64,000 nt of DNA from Nocardia asteroides (GTDB taxonomy: Bacteria; Actinomycetota; Actinomycetes; Mycobacteriales; Mycobacteriaceae). The notes below the pieces were generated by a model. It saw only the letters and a program-made list of their open reading frames with translations, was not told where the DNA came from and searched no databases. Below, piece after piece: positions 54,477-62,624 of this stretch. The DNA lies in the NCBI GenBank assembly GCA_019930625.1, contig CP082844.1, positions 1,984,001 to 2,048,000 of the forward strand, written 5' to 3'. A program made the translations under genes and the position numbers. How positions within the stretch are numbered: position 1 is the first letter of the stretch; the number at the start of each line of letters is the position of its first letter.

Positions 54477-55844
54477 CTACCGCGTCAGCAGATCCTCCGG
54501 GATGGCGCGGTCGTCGGCCAGCGCGTCGAAGAACCGGCTCGCCTTCTCCTTGTCCCACAGCACGACATTGCCGCTGGCGGTGTCGTCGAATCCGCCGACC
54601 GGCACCGCCGTGGCGACGGTCTCGCCCCGCAGCGCCCAGCCCAGCCCGCCGAGGTGCCAGATGTGGTCGCCGTTGTCGACCTTCAGCGACTTGGCGGTGT
54701 CGGAGGCCAGCGGCCAGAGCTTGAAGGGATTGGCCAGGGTGGCGCCGCTGGTGGCCTTCTTCAGCAGGGCGGCCATGAAGATCCGCTGGTTGTTCATCCG
54801 GTCCAGATCGGCGAGCGCGGTCGCGCGGCTGCGGACGAAACCGAGGGCCTGCGGGCCGTTGAGGCGCTGGCAGCCCGCGGGCAGGTCGATGCCGGCGAGC
54901 GGGTCGTCGATGGGCTTCGGGACGCAGACGTCGATGCCGCCGAGCGTGTCGACCACGCTGGCGAAGCCACCGAAGCCGATCTGCGCGTAATGGTCGATGC
55001 GCAGGCCCGTGGCGATCTCCACGGTCTGCACCAGCAGCGCGGGGCCGCCGATGGCGAACGCGGCGTTCAGCTTGTCCCTGCCCTGGCCCGGAATGCTGAC
55101 GTACGAGTCGCGCGGCAGGCTGACCAGGGTGGTCTTGCCCGATTTCGGCACATGCACGAGCATGATCGTGTCGGTGCGCTCGGGGCCGACCTCGCCGCCG
55201 GTGGCGAGTTCCCGCTCTTGCTCGGGGGACAGGCCGCCGCGGCCGTCGGAGCCCACCAGCAGCCAGTTCGTGCCGGGGGTGTCGCCGACGCGCTGGGCGT
55301 AGTTCGCGAGCGCGGGGATGCGGTTGAGCGAGTTGTCCAGCTTGATGACGGCGCCGACGGCGGCGAGCACCAGGACCAGCACGATCACCAGGAACCAGCG
55401 GAAGGGGTGGCGCTTGCGGCGCGGTCGTGGCGCCCGCGCCGGGCGCGCGCCGCGCGGCGGCACCGGCGGCGGGCCTTCGCGATACGGGCGCGGTTTGCGG
55501 GTCGGTGCGTGAGGCGGCTCGTCGTCGTAGCGGACCGGCCGCTGGGTGGGGGCGTGAGGTGGACCTTCCTGATGCGGGACCGGGCGCTGGGTAGGGGCGT
55601 GCCTGCGGGCCGGGGCAGGCGGCGGCATGCGTCGTGGCGGTTCCGGGGGGACCTGCGAATATGCCAACGGGTGCGCGTGCGGGCCGGCCGTTCCGTCGCG
55701 CCGCATGACCTGCGTGGGCTCGATCTGCGGCGGGCCACCGGGTGCCGGAGGGGGCATGCGGCGGGGCATCGGAGGTTCACCGGGCCTGCCGGGCGGCGGC
55801 ATCCGGCGCGTACGCGCGTTGCGCTGGGGGTCGTCGCCATTCAT
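54477..55844 (-). CDS. LytR-CpsA-Psr (LCP) family envelope ligase
   Basis: A 455-residue protein. A long Pro/Arg-rich cytoplasmic part (1-140) contains three near-repeats of the type HAPTQRPV. A single membrane helix follows (about 148-170, WFLVIVLVLVLAAVGAVI), then the extracellular LCP domain. LCP features are GSDGRGG, ERTDTIMLVHV, SLPRDSYVSIPG and DLDRMNNQRIF, whose Arg and Asp bind the pyrophosphate lipid. It links glycopolymers such as arabinogalactan to peptidoglycan. ATG 55844 has TAGAGT 7 nt upstream. Position matches Rv3840. Confidence 0.93.
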   Translation of the reverse strand: MNGDDPQRNARTRRMPPPGRPGEPPMPRRMPPPAPGGPPQIEPTQVMRRDGTAGPHAHPLAYSQVPPEPPRRMPPPAPARRHAPTQRPVPHQEGPPHAPTQRPVRYDDEPPHAPTRKPRPYREGPPPVPPRGARPARAPRPRRKRHPFRWFLVIVLVLVLAAVGAVIKLDNSLNRIPALANYAQRVGDTPGTNWLLVGSDGRGGLSPEQERELATGGEVGPERTDTIMLVHVPKSGKTTLVSLPRDSYVSIPGQGRDKLNAAFAIGGPALLVQTVEIATGLRIDHYAQIGFGGFASVVDTLGGIDVCVPKPIDDPLAGIDLPAGCQRLNGPQALGFVRSRATALADLDRMNNQRIFMAALLKKATSGATLANPFKLWPLASDTAKSLKVDNGDHIWHLGGLGWALRGETVATAVPVGGFDDTASGNVVLWDKEKASRFFDALADDRAIPEDLLTR

Positions 55845-55972
55845 CACTGTGACTCTACTTATCCGGCCGTTGTGAGGTGCCGCATGTGGACACCGGGCGC
55901 ACGCGGAAACGGCGCTGCTTCGTAATTCGCCGACCGCACCGGACCGTTAGCGTTCCGGAGGGCACAGTTGCG

Positions 55973-56767
55973 TCACGGGAGCCATGAAACATGGCCGCGC
56001 AGAACGGTGTAACCGATGTAGGCGACCGCGTCGATGGTCGCGTGCGCGAGAACCAGCGGCCACAGCCGGTTCGAACGCTGCCAATAGCGCCCGAATATGA
56101 CGCCCATCACAAAATTTCCCAGGCCGCCGCCCAGTCCCTGATACAGGTGGTAGCTGCCGCGCAGCAGGGCGGAGGTCAGCAATGCCGAGTTCGCCGACCA
56201 GCCGAGCTGACGCAGCCGAGTGAGCAGGAACGCCACCACGATGATCTCCTCGGCCAAGGCGTTCGCGCAGGCCGAGAGGATCAGGGCGGGCAGCCGCCAC
56301 CAGTAGTCGCCGAGCGAGGCGGGCACGATCGTCACGCTGATGCCCAGGGCGTGGGCAACGAGGTACAACCCCAATCCCGGCAATCCGATGAGCGCGGCGA
56401 GCGCCGCGCCGGGCAGCACGTCCGCGCGCCAGCGAATCCGGTTCGCCAGCCCGATCAGCCGCGGTCCGAGGCCGCCGCGCCACAGCAGATACAGGCCCAG
56501 CGCCGCCCACCCCACCAGGCGCAGCACGCTGAGCAGCTGGAACAACAGGTCGATGGTGGACTGCGTGGATCGAGAGGGGTTCAGCGCGACCGTTCGACCG
56601 CCGACCCCGCCCGGGGCCAGCGCGCTCTCCACCAGCGAGAGCGCGGCACCGAGTCCACTGAGCCCGAACGTGACCAGCAGCACCACGGCGATCTCGAGTT
56701 TGATCGCCAGCCGTTGCCGATCCGTCGGCTCGGCCTCGTCCCACTGGGCATCGGACTCCGCGCGCAT
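55973..56767 (-). CDS. CPBP family intramembrane metalloprotease-like protein
   Basis: A 264-residue protein with about seven hydrophobic segments. The CPBP (Abi) motifs are present: NALAEEIIVVAFLL with the Glu-Glu pair, SALLRGSYHLYQGLGG with Arg and His, and VLAHATIDAVAY with the last His. These residues form the metal/proteolytic site of Rce1-like proteases. Function of bacterial members ranges from self-immunity to envelope processing; here nothing narrows it down. TAGATT lies 6 nt before the ATG, fitting a leaderless start. Confidence 0.85.
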   Translation of the reverse strand: MRAESDAQWDEAEPTDRQRLAIKLEIAVVLLVTFGLSGLGAALSLVESALAPGGVGGRTVALNPSRSTQSTIDLLFQLLSVLRLVGWAALGLYLLWRGGLGPRLIGLANRIRWRADVLPGAALAALIGLPGLGLYLVAHALGISVTIVPASLGDYWWRLPALILSACANALAEEIIVVAFLLTRLRQLGWSANSALLTSALLRGSYHLYQGLGGGLGNFVMGVIFGRYWQRSNRLWPLVLAHATIDAVAYIGYTVLRGHVSWLP

Positions 56768-56809
56768 GGGTCGAATCTATTGCGCCCGTCCGGCGCGGTG
56801 TGCGGCGCG

Positions 56810-58093
56810 TCAGCGTCGGAACTCCTCCACCGGCCGGAACTCGGCGACGGTGTCGCCCACTTCGTTGCGGTACCACGTCTCGCGCCGCGATCGCTGGACC
56901 CGGTCGGCCAGCTGGTCGAGACCGGGCACCAGTCTGCGTGCGGTCTCCAGCGCGAACAACACCGGCCACTGCGCGATCGGATGCAGCACCCAAGGGAAGC
57001 GCCGGGGCATGCGGTGACTGCGGTAGGTCGCGGGCGGCAGCCAGAATGCCGTATAGCCGATCTGCATCCGGTAGTTGATCTCGTCGCGGATTCGCTTGCG
57101 CCACGGCGTGTTCGTCTTCGGCGCGAAGGCGGGTAGGTACGACTCGACCAGTTCCGCGCCGTCCGCTCCGGCGGTGCGGGCTCGCTTGACGAACGCGGCG
57201 AACATCAACTGCACGGATTCGCGAAAGTTCGCCGGATACCAGTCCGGCTGGACGCCGAGCAGGTGACCGACATAACGCCAGAAGTGCAAGGTCGCCTCGA
57301 TCTCGCGGATCGTGGTCTGATGACCCACGCTCCACAGCGCGAGGCCGGGCACCAGGCAGCCCGCCATCAGCGTCAACGTCGCGTCGCCCACGCTGATCGG
57401 CACGCCCCACGCCGCGTGATCCCATTCCGGCCGCTGCATCAGCTTGCGCCGGATGAACACGTGCATGATCCGCACGCGCATGGCTGTCTGCCTGCCGCGG
57501 GCGCCGGGCGCCAACCCGCCCGGCTCGGAGACGTCGATCCAGAAACGAACCGTCTCCATCTGCCGTTTGTGCGCCCGATCCCCGGCGTAGCCGCCGGTGT
57601 AGGACAGCGGTTTGGTGATCGAACTCTCCGAGTACATCTCCAACGTGCTGGTCGTCGCGAAGCTGAATACCGAAGTGCCCCAGCGTCGGAACACCTTCGC
57701 GCCGTGCTCCACCGCGGCGAGGTCGAGCCACGCGGGCGGGGTCTCGAACTCTCCGAACAGCCGGATCAGTGAGGCGGGCGCGTCCGGGACCGCGGCGACT
57801 CCGTGCGCGAGCGCTCGGTCCAGCATGGCCCGCCCCGCTTTCGGTCCGATCGGCCCGAGGTAGACCTCGTCGACGAATGCCTCGGCGACCGGATCGACCT
57901 GGTAGTAGGCGGCAGCGAAACGCTGAACCAGTTCCTCGGACGGTTGCGGGTCGAACCGGAAAACGGCGCGCCACAGCTTGCGCGCTCGTTGGACGCGCGG
58001 GTCGCCGAGTTGATCCCAGTAGCGGAATTCGGTGGGAACGGTGCCGTCGGGGACGGCGGCGATCGTCGCGGGCGCCGTGCTGTCCTGAGCCAT
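56810..58093 (-). CDS. DUF2236 (Lcp/MpaB-like) oxygenase-fold protein
   Basis: A 427-residue protein of the DUF2236 family that includes the latex-clearing protein Lcp and MpaB. His211 in RVRIMHVFIRR aligns with the Lcp heme ligand His198. Arg177 and Thr181 sit at the same spacing as Arg164 and Thr168, so a b-type heme centre is likely. Unlike rubber oxygenases it has no Tat or Sec signal (start MAQDSTAPATIAAV), so it acts inside the cell. Substrate unknown; unsaturated lipids or isoprenoids are plausible. TAGGCT lies 5 nt before the ATG and a palindrome lies just upstream of it. The divergent TetR gene is the likely repressor. Confidence 0.8.
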   Translation of the reverse strand: MAQDSTAPATIAAVPDGTVPTEFRYWDQLGDPRVQRARKLWRAVFRFDPQPSEELVQRFAAAYYQVDPVAEAFVDEVYLGPIGPKAGRAMLDRALAHGVAAVPDAPASLIRLFGEFETPPAWLDLAAVEHGAKVFRRWGTSVFSFATTSTLEMYSESSITKPLSYTGGYAGDRAHKRQMETVRFWIDVSEPGGLAPGARGRQTAMRVRIMHVFIRRKLMQRPEWDHAAWGVPISVGDATLTLMAGCLVPGLALWSVGHQTTIREIEATLHFWRYVGHLLGVQPDWYPANFRESVQLMFAAFVKRARTAGADGAELVESYLPAFAPKTNTPWRKRIRDEINYRMQIGYTAFWLPPATYRSHRMPRRFPWVLHPIAQWPVLFALETARRLVPGLDQLADRVQRSRRETWYRNEVGDTVAEFRPVEEFRR

Positions 58094-58107
58094 GACCCAG
58101 CCTAAAA

Positions 58108-58121
58108 TGAGCTAATGCTCA
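58108..58121. promoter_or_regulatory. Candidate TetR operator in the Lcp-like/TetR divergent promoter
   Basis: TGAGC-TAAT-GCTCA is a perfect palindrome 3 bp upstream of the leftward -10 box TAGGCT (58099-58104) of the Lcp-like gene and 34 bp before the tetR start. Placement fits repression of the oxygenase gene. Confidence 0.55.
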
Positions 58122-58154
58122 CCTTCTACTCGCTTTTCGACCAAGAACCCGCTG

Positions 58155-58763
58155 ATGTCCGCAGAGGGTGATATCCGGCGAAAAAGCCCGAAACAAGAGC
58201 GAGCTAGAGAAACTCGCGATCGCATACTGCACTCCGCTACTCAGCTTTTCGCCGAGCGCGGCGTCGACAACACCTCGACCAACCGGATCGCGGCCCACGC
58301 CGGTATGAGCATCGGTTCGCTCTACCGGTACTTCGCCGACAAGGAGGAGATCCTCGCGGAGTTGCGCACCCGGTTGCTCGCCGAGCTGGAGGAGCAGTTC
58401 ACCGCGGCGGTGCTCACCGGGCTCTCGCTGGACCCGGGCGAGTCGTTCGCGCTCAGCCTGCGCGGCATCGTGCACGCGCTGATCGAGCGTCGCGCGCTGG
58501 TGCGCGCCCTGGCCGCGCGGGCGTCGCTGGACGGGCTCGGCTTCGGCGAGCTGGAACGGCGACTGCTCGTGCTGACCAGGGCTTACCTGCTGCATCTGCT
58601 CGGACCGCTGCCCGACGACGAACTCGACGTGAAGGCGTACGTCATGGTCAGCGTCGGCCTGGCCAGCAGCCTGCGGATCGGGCTCGACCCGCCCGCGCAC
58701 CTGGACCGTGAGCGCCTGGTCGAGGAAACCGCGGCCATGGTCGGGGGCTGGTTGCGCCCGTGA
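58155..58763 (+). CDS. TetR family regulator, likely controls the Lcp-like gene
   Basis: A 202-residue regulator. The HTH region is TRDRILHSATQLFAERGVDN, TSTNRIAAHAGMSIGSLYRY, FADKEEILAEL (about residues 19-65), and the C-terminal domain is helical. It is divergent from the DUF2236 gene, with a palindrome between them. In rubber-degrading actinomycetes a TetR regulator also controls lcp, so the pairing is suggestive. The start is taken as ATG 58155, without a clear ribosome site. It ends 9 bases from the convergent DUF2470 gene. Confidence 0.85.
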   Translation: MSAEGDIRRKSPKQERARETRDRILHSATQLFAERGVDNTSTNRIAAHAGMSIGSLYRYFADKEEILAELRTRLLAELEEQFTAAVLTGLSLDPGESFALSLRGIVHALIERRALVRALAARASLDGLGFGELERRLLVLTRAYLLHLLGPLPDDELDVKAYVMVSVGLASSLRIGLDPPAHLDRERLVEETAAMVGGWLRP

Positions 58764-58772
58764 ACCGAGGGA

Positions 58773-59540
58773 TCAGATACGGCGCAGGCCGTTGAGGAAC
58801 GGGCAGCCGGCCAGCATGCGTACCGCGCGGCTGAGCGCCTCGATGTCGTCAGCCGGCGCGCTGAACGGCAGGCGGAAATCGTGGTCGCCGTCGTGCCCTT
58901 CCACCCGCAGGGTGAGTCCGTAGCGGTCGATGGCCAGCGGGTGCACGACGCCGTGCTGCAGACGCGGCGGCAGGTGCCTGGCCAGCTGGGCGACGACGTC
59001 GGCGTGGTCGGCCTGCATGTGCTGTAGCCACGCGGATTCCATGGCGCAGAACGGGTCCGGCGCGGCCAGCCGTAACTCCTCGCTGCTCACCGATTCCGCG
59101 CCGGTCGAGTCGGCCACCACCGCGGAGTCGATCACCAGCCGCAGCAGGGTGGCGCCGAAGCCGATGTCGAGCAGTGCGGGATGCGGGTGCTCCTTGGCCA
59201 CCTCGGTGGCCAGTGCGCGCTGCGCCTGCGTGGGCACCGCGCGCACCCAGCCGCGCAGCCAGACCAGTGCGCGCACCGGCTCGCGCAGCGGCAGCGGGGC
59301 GTGGTCGGTGAGCTCCAGCACCGCGGGCGCACCCTGCTCCCCGGAGTTGCCCGCCAGGAGTGCGGCGACCGAGGCTGTCGGCACGGCGATCACCGCGTCG
59401 CCACACTGCCGTACGTGGTGCACGGACGCGGGTGTCGGATCGATGCCCGGCATGGCCAGCACCGCTTGCTCCGCGTGGGCGCACGCGCTGCGCACCCGCT
59501 CGGCGGTGGACGGTGCGACGGTCGGGGTCGGACGCGGCAT
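58773..59540 (-). CDS. DUF2470 domain protein, IdeR-controlled (Rv3839-like)
   Basis: A 255-residue protein. The N-terminal half resembles a split-barrel flavin/heme-binding fold, and the C-terminal DUF2470 domain begins near residue 170 with LQHMQADHADVVAQL, HVVHPLAIDRYGLTL-like (GVVHPLAIDRYGLTLRV) and ends in the LPFSAPADDIEALSRAVRM block. DUF2470 domains occur in heme-oxygenase-like HugZ proteins, so heme or iron handling is plausible. GGAGG lies before the ATG at 59540. A strong IdeR box lies 40 bases upstream; the orthologue Rv3839 is a known iron-repressed IdeR target. Confidence 0.85.
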   Translation of the reverse strand: MPRPTPTVAPSTAERVRSACAHAEQAVLAMPGIDPTPASVHHVRQCGDAVIAVPTASVAALLAGNSGEQGAPAVLELTDHAPLPLREPVRALVWLRGWVRAVPTQAQRALATEVAKEHPHPALLDIGFGATLLRLVIDSAVVADSTGAESVSSEELRLAAPDPFCAMESAWLQHMQADHADVVAQLARHLPPRLQHGVVHPLAIDRYGLTLRVEGHDGDHDFRLPFSAPADDIEALSRAVRMLAGCPFLNGLRRI

Positions 59541-59579
59541 ACAAACCTCCGTGGAGCGAGCGGCGCTTCAGCGTATTGA

Positions 59580-59598
59580 TTAGGTTACCCTAAGCTAA
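59580..59598. promoter_or_regulatory. IdeR iron box
   Basis: TTAGGTTACCCTAAGCTAA matches the IdeR consensus TTAGGTTAGGCTAACCTAA at 16 of 19 positions. It lies 40 bases before the DUF2470 gene (leftward). Position over the promoter fits iron-dependent repression. Confidence 0.85.
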
Positions 59599-59689
59599 GT
59601 GACGTTGTCCGCTTCCGCAAGCGTTCCGATCGACTCGAGCGCGACGAACTGGGTCGAGACGGCTGGGTCGGGGTTGTTACGGTGAGGGC

Positions 59690-60103
59690 GTGTCGGAAGG
59701 GTCGGAATCCGGAGAACCGGTGCTGGTGATGTTGTCGACGCCCGCGCGGCGCAGTCTGGTCGACGGATTGGTTCGCAACATCGGCGCAAGCCCCGCCGCG
59801 CCGACTCTGGAGCTGGACGCTGCGGACAACGAGATCGCCGACTTCCTCGCGCACGTGGCCCACTCCGATACCGGCTTCGTCGCGCGCACGTCCTCCGGCG
59901 AGCGCGCGGTGGCCATTGTCGCGGCCACGGCCGCCGTCCTCTGCGGTGACGACATCGGCACCGCGCTGCGCAACCCCGATATCGCCTTTCTGACTTCCCT
60001 GAAACCAGCGGCCGTCGAGGCGGTCCGCTCCGTCCTTCTCGCCGTCGAGACCGAGACAGGCGACCAGGTGAACGACGCGTTGCGCGTGCTCAACGGAGGC
60101 TGA
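59690..60103 (+). CDS. Conserved hypothetical protein upstream of pheA
   Basis: A 137-residue soluble protein, mostly helical. Its first part MLSTPARRSLVDGLVRNIGA is followed by an acidic middle (LELDAADNEIADFL) and an Ala-rich C-terminus. The GTG start has TACGGT 6 nt upstream and no Shine-Dalgarno site, the leaderless pattern. The gene ends 95 bases before pheA on the same strand. I do not recognise the family and no catalytic motif is visible. Confidence 0.6.
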   Translation: MSEGSESGEPVLVMLSTPARRSLVDGLVRNIGASPAAPTLELDAADNEIADFLAHVAHSDTGFVARTSSGERAVAIVAATAAVLCGDDIGTALRNPDIAFLTSLKPAAVEAVRSVLLAVETETGDQVNDALRVLNGG

Positions 60104-60198
60104 ACGCCGCTCGGGCGGCCGTCGAACAGATACCGGGCGTGGGCTTGGCCCTTGCAATCGGTGGGGAGCCGGGCGGGTGCGCAAGTAATGTCGTAACC

Positions 60199-61113
60199 GT
60201 GCCGCGAATCGCGTACTTCGGGCCCTCCGGAACCTTCACCGAGATGGCCCTCGCAGAACTCGAATCCTCGGGAGCCTTCGACGGACCCGTCGAGCGGATT
60301 GCCGCGCCCAGCCAAGGGGCCGCGCTGGACCTGATCCGCTCCGGTGACGCGGACGGCGCCGTGGTGCCGATCGAGAGTTCCGTCGAGGGCTCGATCTCGG
60401 CGACGCTCGACTCGCTGGCAATCGGCCCGCGTCTGCAGATCGTGGCCGAGACCGAACTCGAGGTGAGCTTCACCATCCTCGGCAAGCCGGGCACGGCGCT
60501 GCCGGATGTGCGCACCCTCGCGGCGTACCCGGTGGCCGCCGCCCAGGTGCGGCTGTGGGTCGCGCGACACCTGCCGCAGGCGCGGTCCTACATCTCGGCG
60601 TCCAACGCCGCGGCCGCCGAAGACGTGGTGGCGGGCCACGCCGATGCCGCGGTCTCCACCGCGCTGGCGGGAGAACGGCTGGGGTTGATCGCACTGGCCT
60701 CCGGGGTCGCCGACCACGAGCAGGCGATCACGCGTTTCGTGCTGTGCACCCGGCCCACGGTGGCGCCGCCTCCCACAGGAGCCGACCGCACCTCGATCGT
60801 GCTGGAGTTGCCGAACATACCGGGCTCGCTGATGCGCGCCTTCGCCGAATTCGCCACGCGCGGCATCGATCTGACCAGGATCGAGTCCCGGCCCACTCGA
60901 ACCGGTATGGGCACCTACCGTTTTTATCTCGACTGCGTCGGGCACATCGACGATACGGCGGTGGCCGAGGCGCTCAAGGCGCTGCACCGCACCGCGCGGA
61001 TCCGTTATCTCGGGTCCTGGCCCGCGACTTCGGCCGGGGGCACGCCGCCACCGTCGGACGAAGCGGCGGCGGAGTGGTTGATTCAGTTGAGAAAGGGGAT
61101 GGCGGACCTATGA
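60199..61113 (+). CDS. pheA: Prephenate dehydratase
   Basis: A 304-residue enzyme that converts prephenate to phenylpyruvate in phenylalanine synthesis. The catalytic domain starts RIAYFGPSGTFTEMAL, includes PIESSVEGS and the TRF motif in AITRFVL (Thr-Arg-Phe), and the C-terminal ACT domain (about 200-280) contains ELPNIPGSLMRAF and ESRPTRTG for Phe feedback control. No chorismate mutase domain; that activity is provided separately. GTG 60199 is preceded by TAATGT at 7 nt, the same element as at bfrB. Its stop overlaps the gpm start by 4 bp. Confidence 0.95.
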   Translation: MPRIAYFGPSGTFTEMALAELESSGAFDGPVERIAAPSQGAALDLIRSGDADGAVVPIESSVEGSISATLDSLAIGPRLQIVAETELEVSFTILGKPGTALPDVRTLAAYPVAAAQVRLWVARHLPQARSYISASNAAAAEDVVAGHADAAVSTALAGERLGLIALASGVADHEQAITRFVLCTRPTVAPPPTGADRTSIVLELPNIPGSLMRAFAEFATRGIDLTRIESRPTRTGMGTYRFYLDCVGHIDDTAVAEALKALHRTARIRYLGSWPATSAGGTPPPSDEAAAEWLIQLRKGMADL

Positions 61114-61778
61114 CCGGCAGGTTGATTCTGGTCCGGCACGGAGAGACCGAAGGTAACGTCGCCAAGCTGCTGGACACCAGGATTCCCGGATTGCCGCTGA
61201 CCGAACGCGGTGCGGCACAAGCCAAAACGTTCGGTGAGGGTCTGCTGCGCCCGCCGAAGGTGTTGTTCTCCTCTGCGGCGCTGCGTGCGCGTCAGACCGC
61301 GAGCTACATCGAGGCGGCGACCGGTGTCGCGGCGATGGTGCTCGATGGATTGCACGAGGTACAGGCCGGTGACCTGGAGGGACAGCACAGCGAGGAGTCG
61401 CACCGAACCTTCCAGCGGATCTACCGTGCCTGGCACGAGGGCGATCTCACGGTTCGGGTACCCGGTGGCGAATCCGCGCAGGACGTCTTGGACCGTTTCC
61501 TGCCCGCGATCGCCGAATTGCGGGACACCTATCTTTCGCCCGACGACGACGGGCACGGCGACGTGATGGTGGTCACTCACGGCGCCGCCATGCGGCTGGT
61601 CGGCCGCACGCTCGCGGATGTACGCCCGCCGTTCACGACGAACAATCACTTGGACAATACCGAGACCATCGAGTTGGTACCGATGCCCGATGGTGGGTGG
61701 GAATGCATTCGCTGGGGCAGGTTCACGCCGCCGTTCGGATATGACGTCTCGCCGACCTCCGACGATCCGATGGGCTAG
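61110..61778 (+). CDS. Histidine phosphatase/phosphoglycerate mutase-like protein
   Basis: A 222-residue protein. The RHG motif LILVRHGETEGN has catalytic His10, next come SSAALRARQTAS and Glu in HEVQAGDLEGQ, and the second His in VVTHGAAMRL. It is probably a phosphatase or cofactor-dependent mutase; M. tuberculosis Rv3837c sits in the same operon with pheA. The ATG overlaps the pheA stop by ATGA, so both are made together. The link to phenylalanine synthesis is not understood. Confidence 0.9.
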   Translation: MTGRLILVRHGETEGNVAKLLDTRIPGLPLTERGAAQAKTFGEGLLRPPKVLFSSAALRARQTASYIEAATGVAAMVLDGLHEVQAGDLEGQHSEESHRTFQRIYRAWHEGDLTVRVPGGESAQDVLDRFLPAIAELRDTYLSPDDDGHGDVMVVTHGAAMRLVGRTLADVRPPFTTNNHLDNTETIELVPMPDGGWECIRWGRFTPPFGYDVSPTSDDPMG

Positions 61779-61796
61779 CGACGGTTGCTCGGTGGT

Positions 61797-62624
61797 TCAG
61801 GAAAGCTTCGGATTGGTCGGGAAATCCTCGCGTTCCGGCAAAGAGGTGATCAGATCTTGCACCGCCGTGCGCAGTCGCGCGGGGGTTCCGCTGCTGAGTG
61901 ACGTCCACTTCACGCCGTCGTCGGACTTGCTCGCGGTCGCGATGAATCGTCCTGCGCGCGTATTGAAGACGGCGATGTGGTTGTCTGCCACGTCTCGGGT
62001 GCCGTCCCCGTAGATCACCCCGACGATCTCGGCGTACGAGTGGATCTCGACCAGGGCCGCGGCCAAGGTCTTCGCATCGTGCGTGGGGTTGCCGACCTTC
62101 GTCAGCCGTTGCGCGGTGGCCGCGGCGTCGCCGGTGTCGCCGAAGATTGTGGCGAGCTCTTCGGTCGGAGCGTTCATCCCGTACAACTCGAGCGGCTCGG
62201 CGTAGCCGAGTGCCGCGAGAACCGTACCGGGCAGATCGATTCCGGCCTCATCGATGACATAGGAGTCCTGTCCCCGAAGGGCGACGACCGGGAGGTCGGC
62301 GCCCTTCGCCAGACAGAAGCGGCTGACCCACCCGTCGACGACCAACCGCAGCGCGATGATCCAGTGAGGCCGGTTCAGCGCGCGCAGCCGATTCTCCAAG
62401 TCGCGGTGCAGCGCGCCATCTAGGATCAGCTCCCGCTGCGCGAGCGACTCGGCGGCCGCGTCCATCGCCGCTCGGTGATCGGTCACGTTGTCGTAGCGTG
62501 CGCGAGCGTTCAACACGACGGGAACTTCGATCTGCAGTTTCTCGATCAGAAACTGCATCTCGTCGAGCGACAGGACGACCGACTCAAGCGTCGACGGGCC
62601 GCGGCCCGCACCGAGTACGGTCAC
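61797..62624 (-). CDS. EspG family type VII secretion chaperone
   Basis: A 275-residue cytosolic protein of the EspG family. It starts with a beta-rich region (VVLSLDEMQFLIEKLQIEVP) and has the mixed alpha/beta pattern with YAEIVGVIYGDGTRDVADNH near the C-terminus, where EspG proteins have a conserved strand. EspG chaperones bind PPE proteins before export by an ESX system. It is translationally coupled to the upstream PPE gene by a 4-bp GTGA overlap. The ESX machinery is not in this window. Confidence 0.82.
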   Translation of the reverse strand: MTVLGAGRGPSTLESVVLSLDEMQFLIEKLQIEVPVVLNARARYDNVTDHRAAMDAAAESLAQRELILDGALHRDLENRLRALNRPHWIIALRLVVDGWVSRFCLAKGADLPVVALRGQDSYVIDEAGIDLPGTVLAALGYAEPLELYGMNAPTEELATIFGDTGDAAATAQRLTKVGNPTHDAKTLAAALVEIHSYAEIVGVIYGDGTRDVADNHIAVFNTRAGRFIATASKSDDGVKWTSLSSGTPARLRTAVQDLITSLPEREDFPTNPKLS

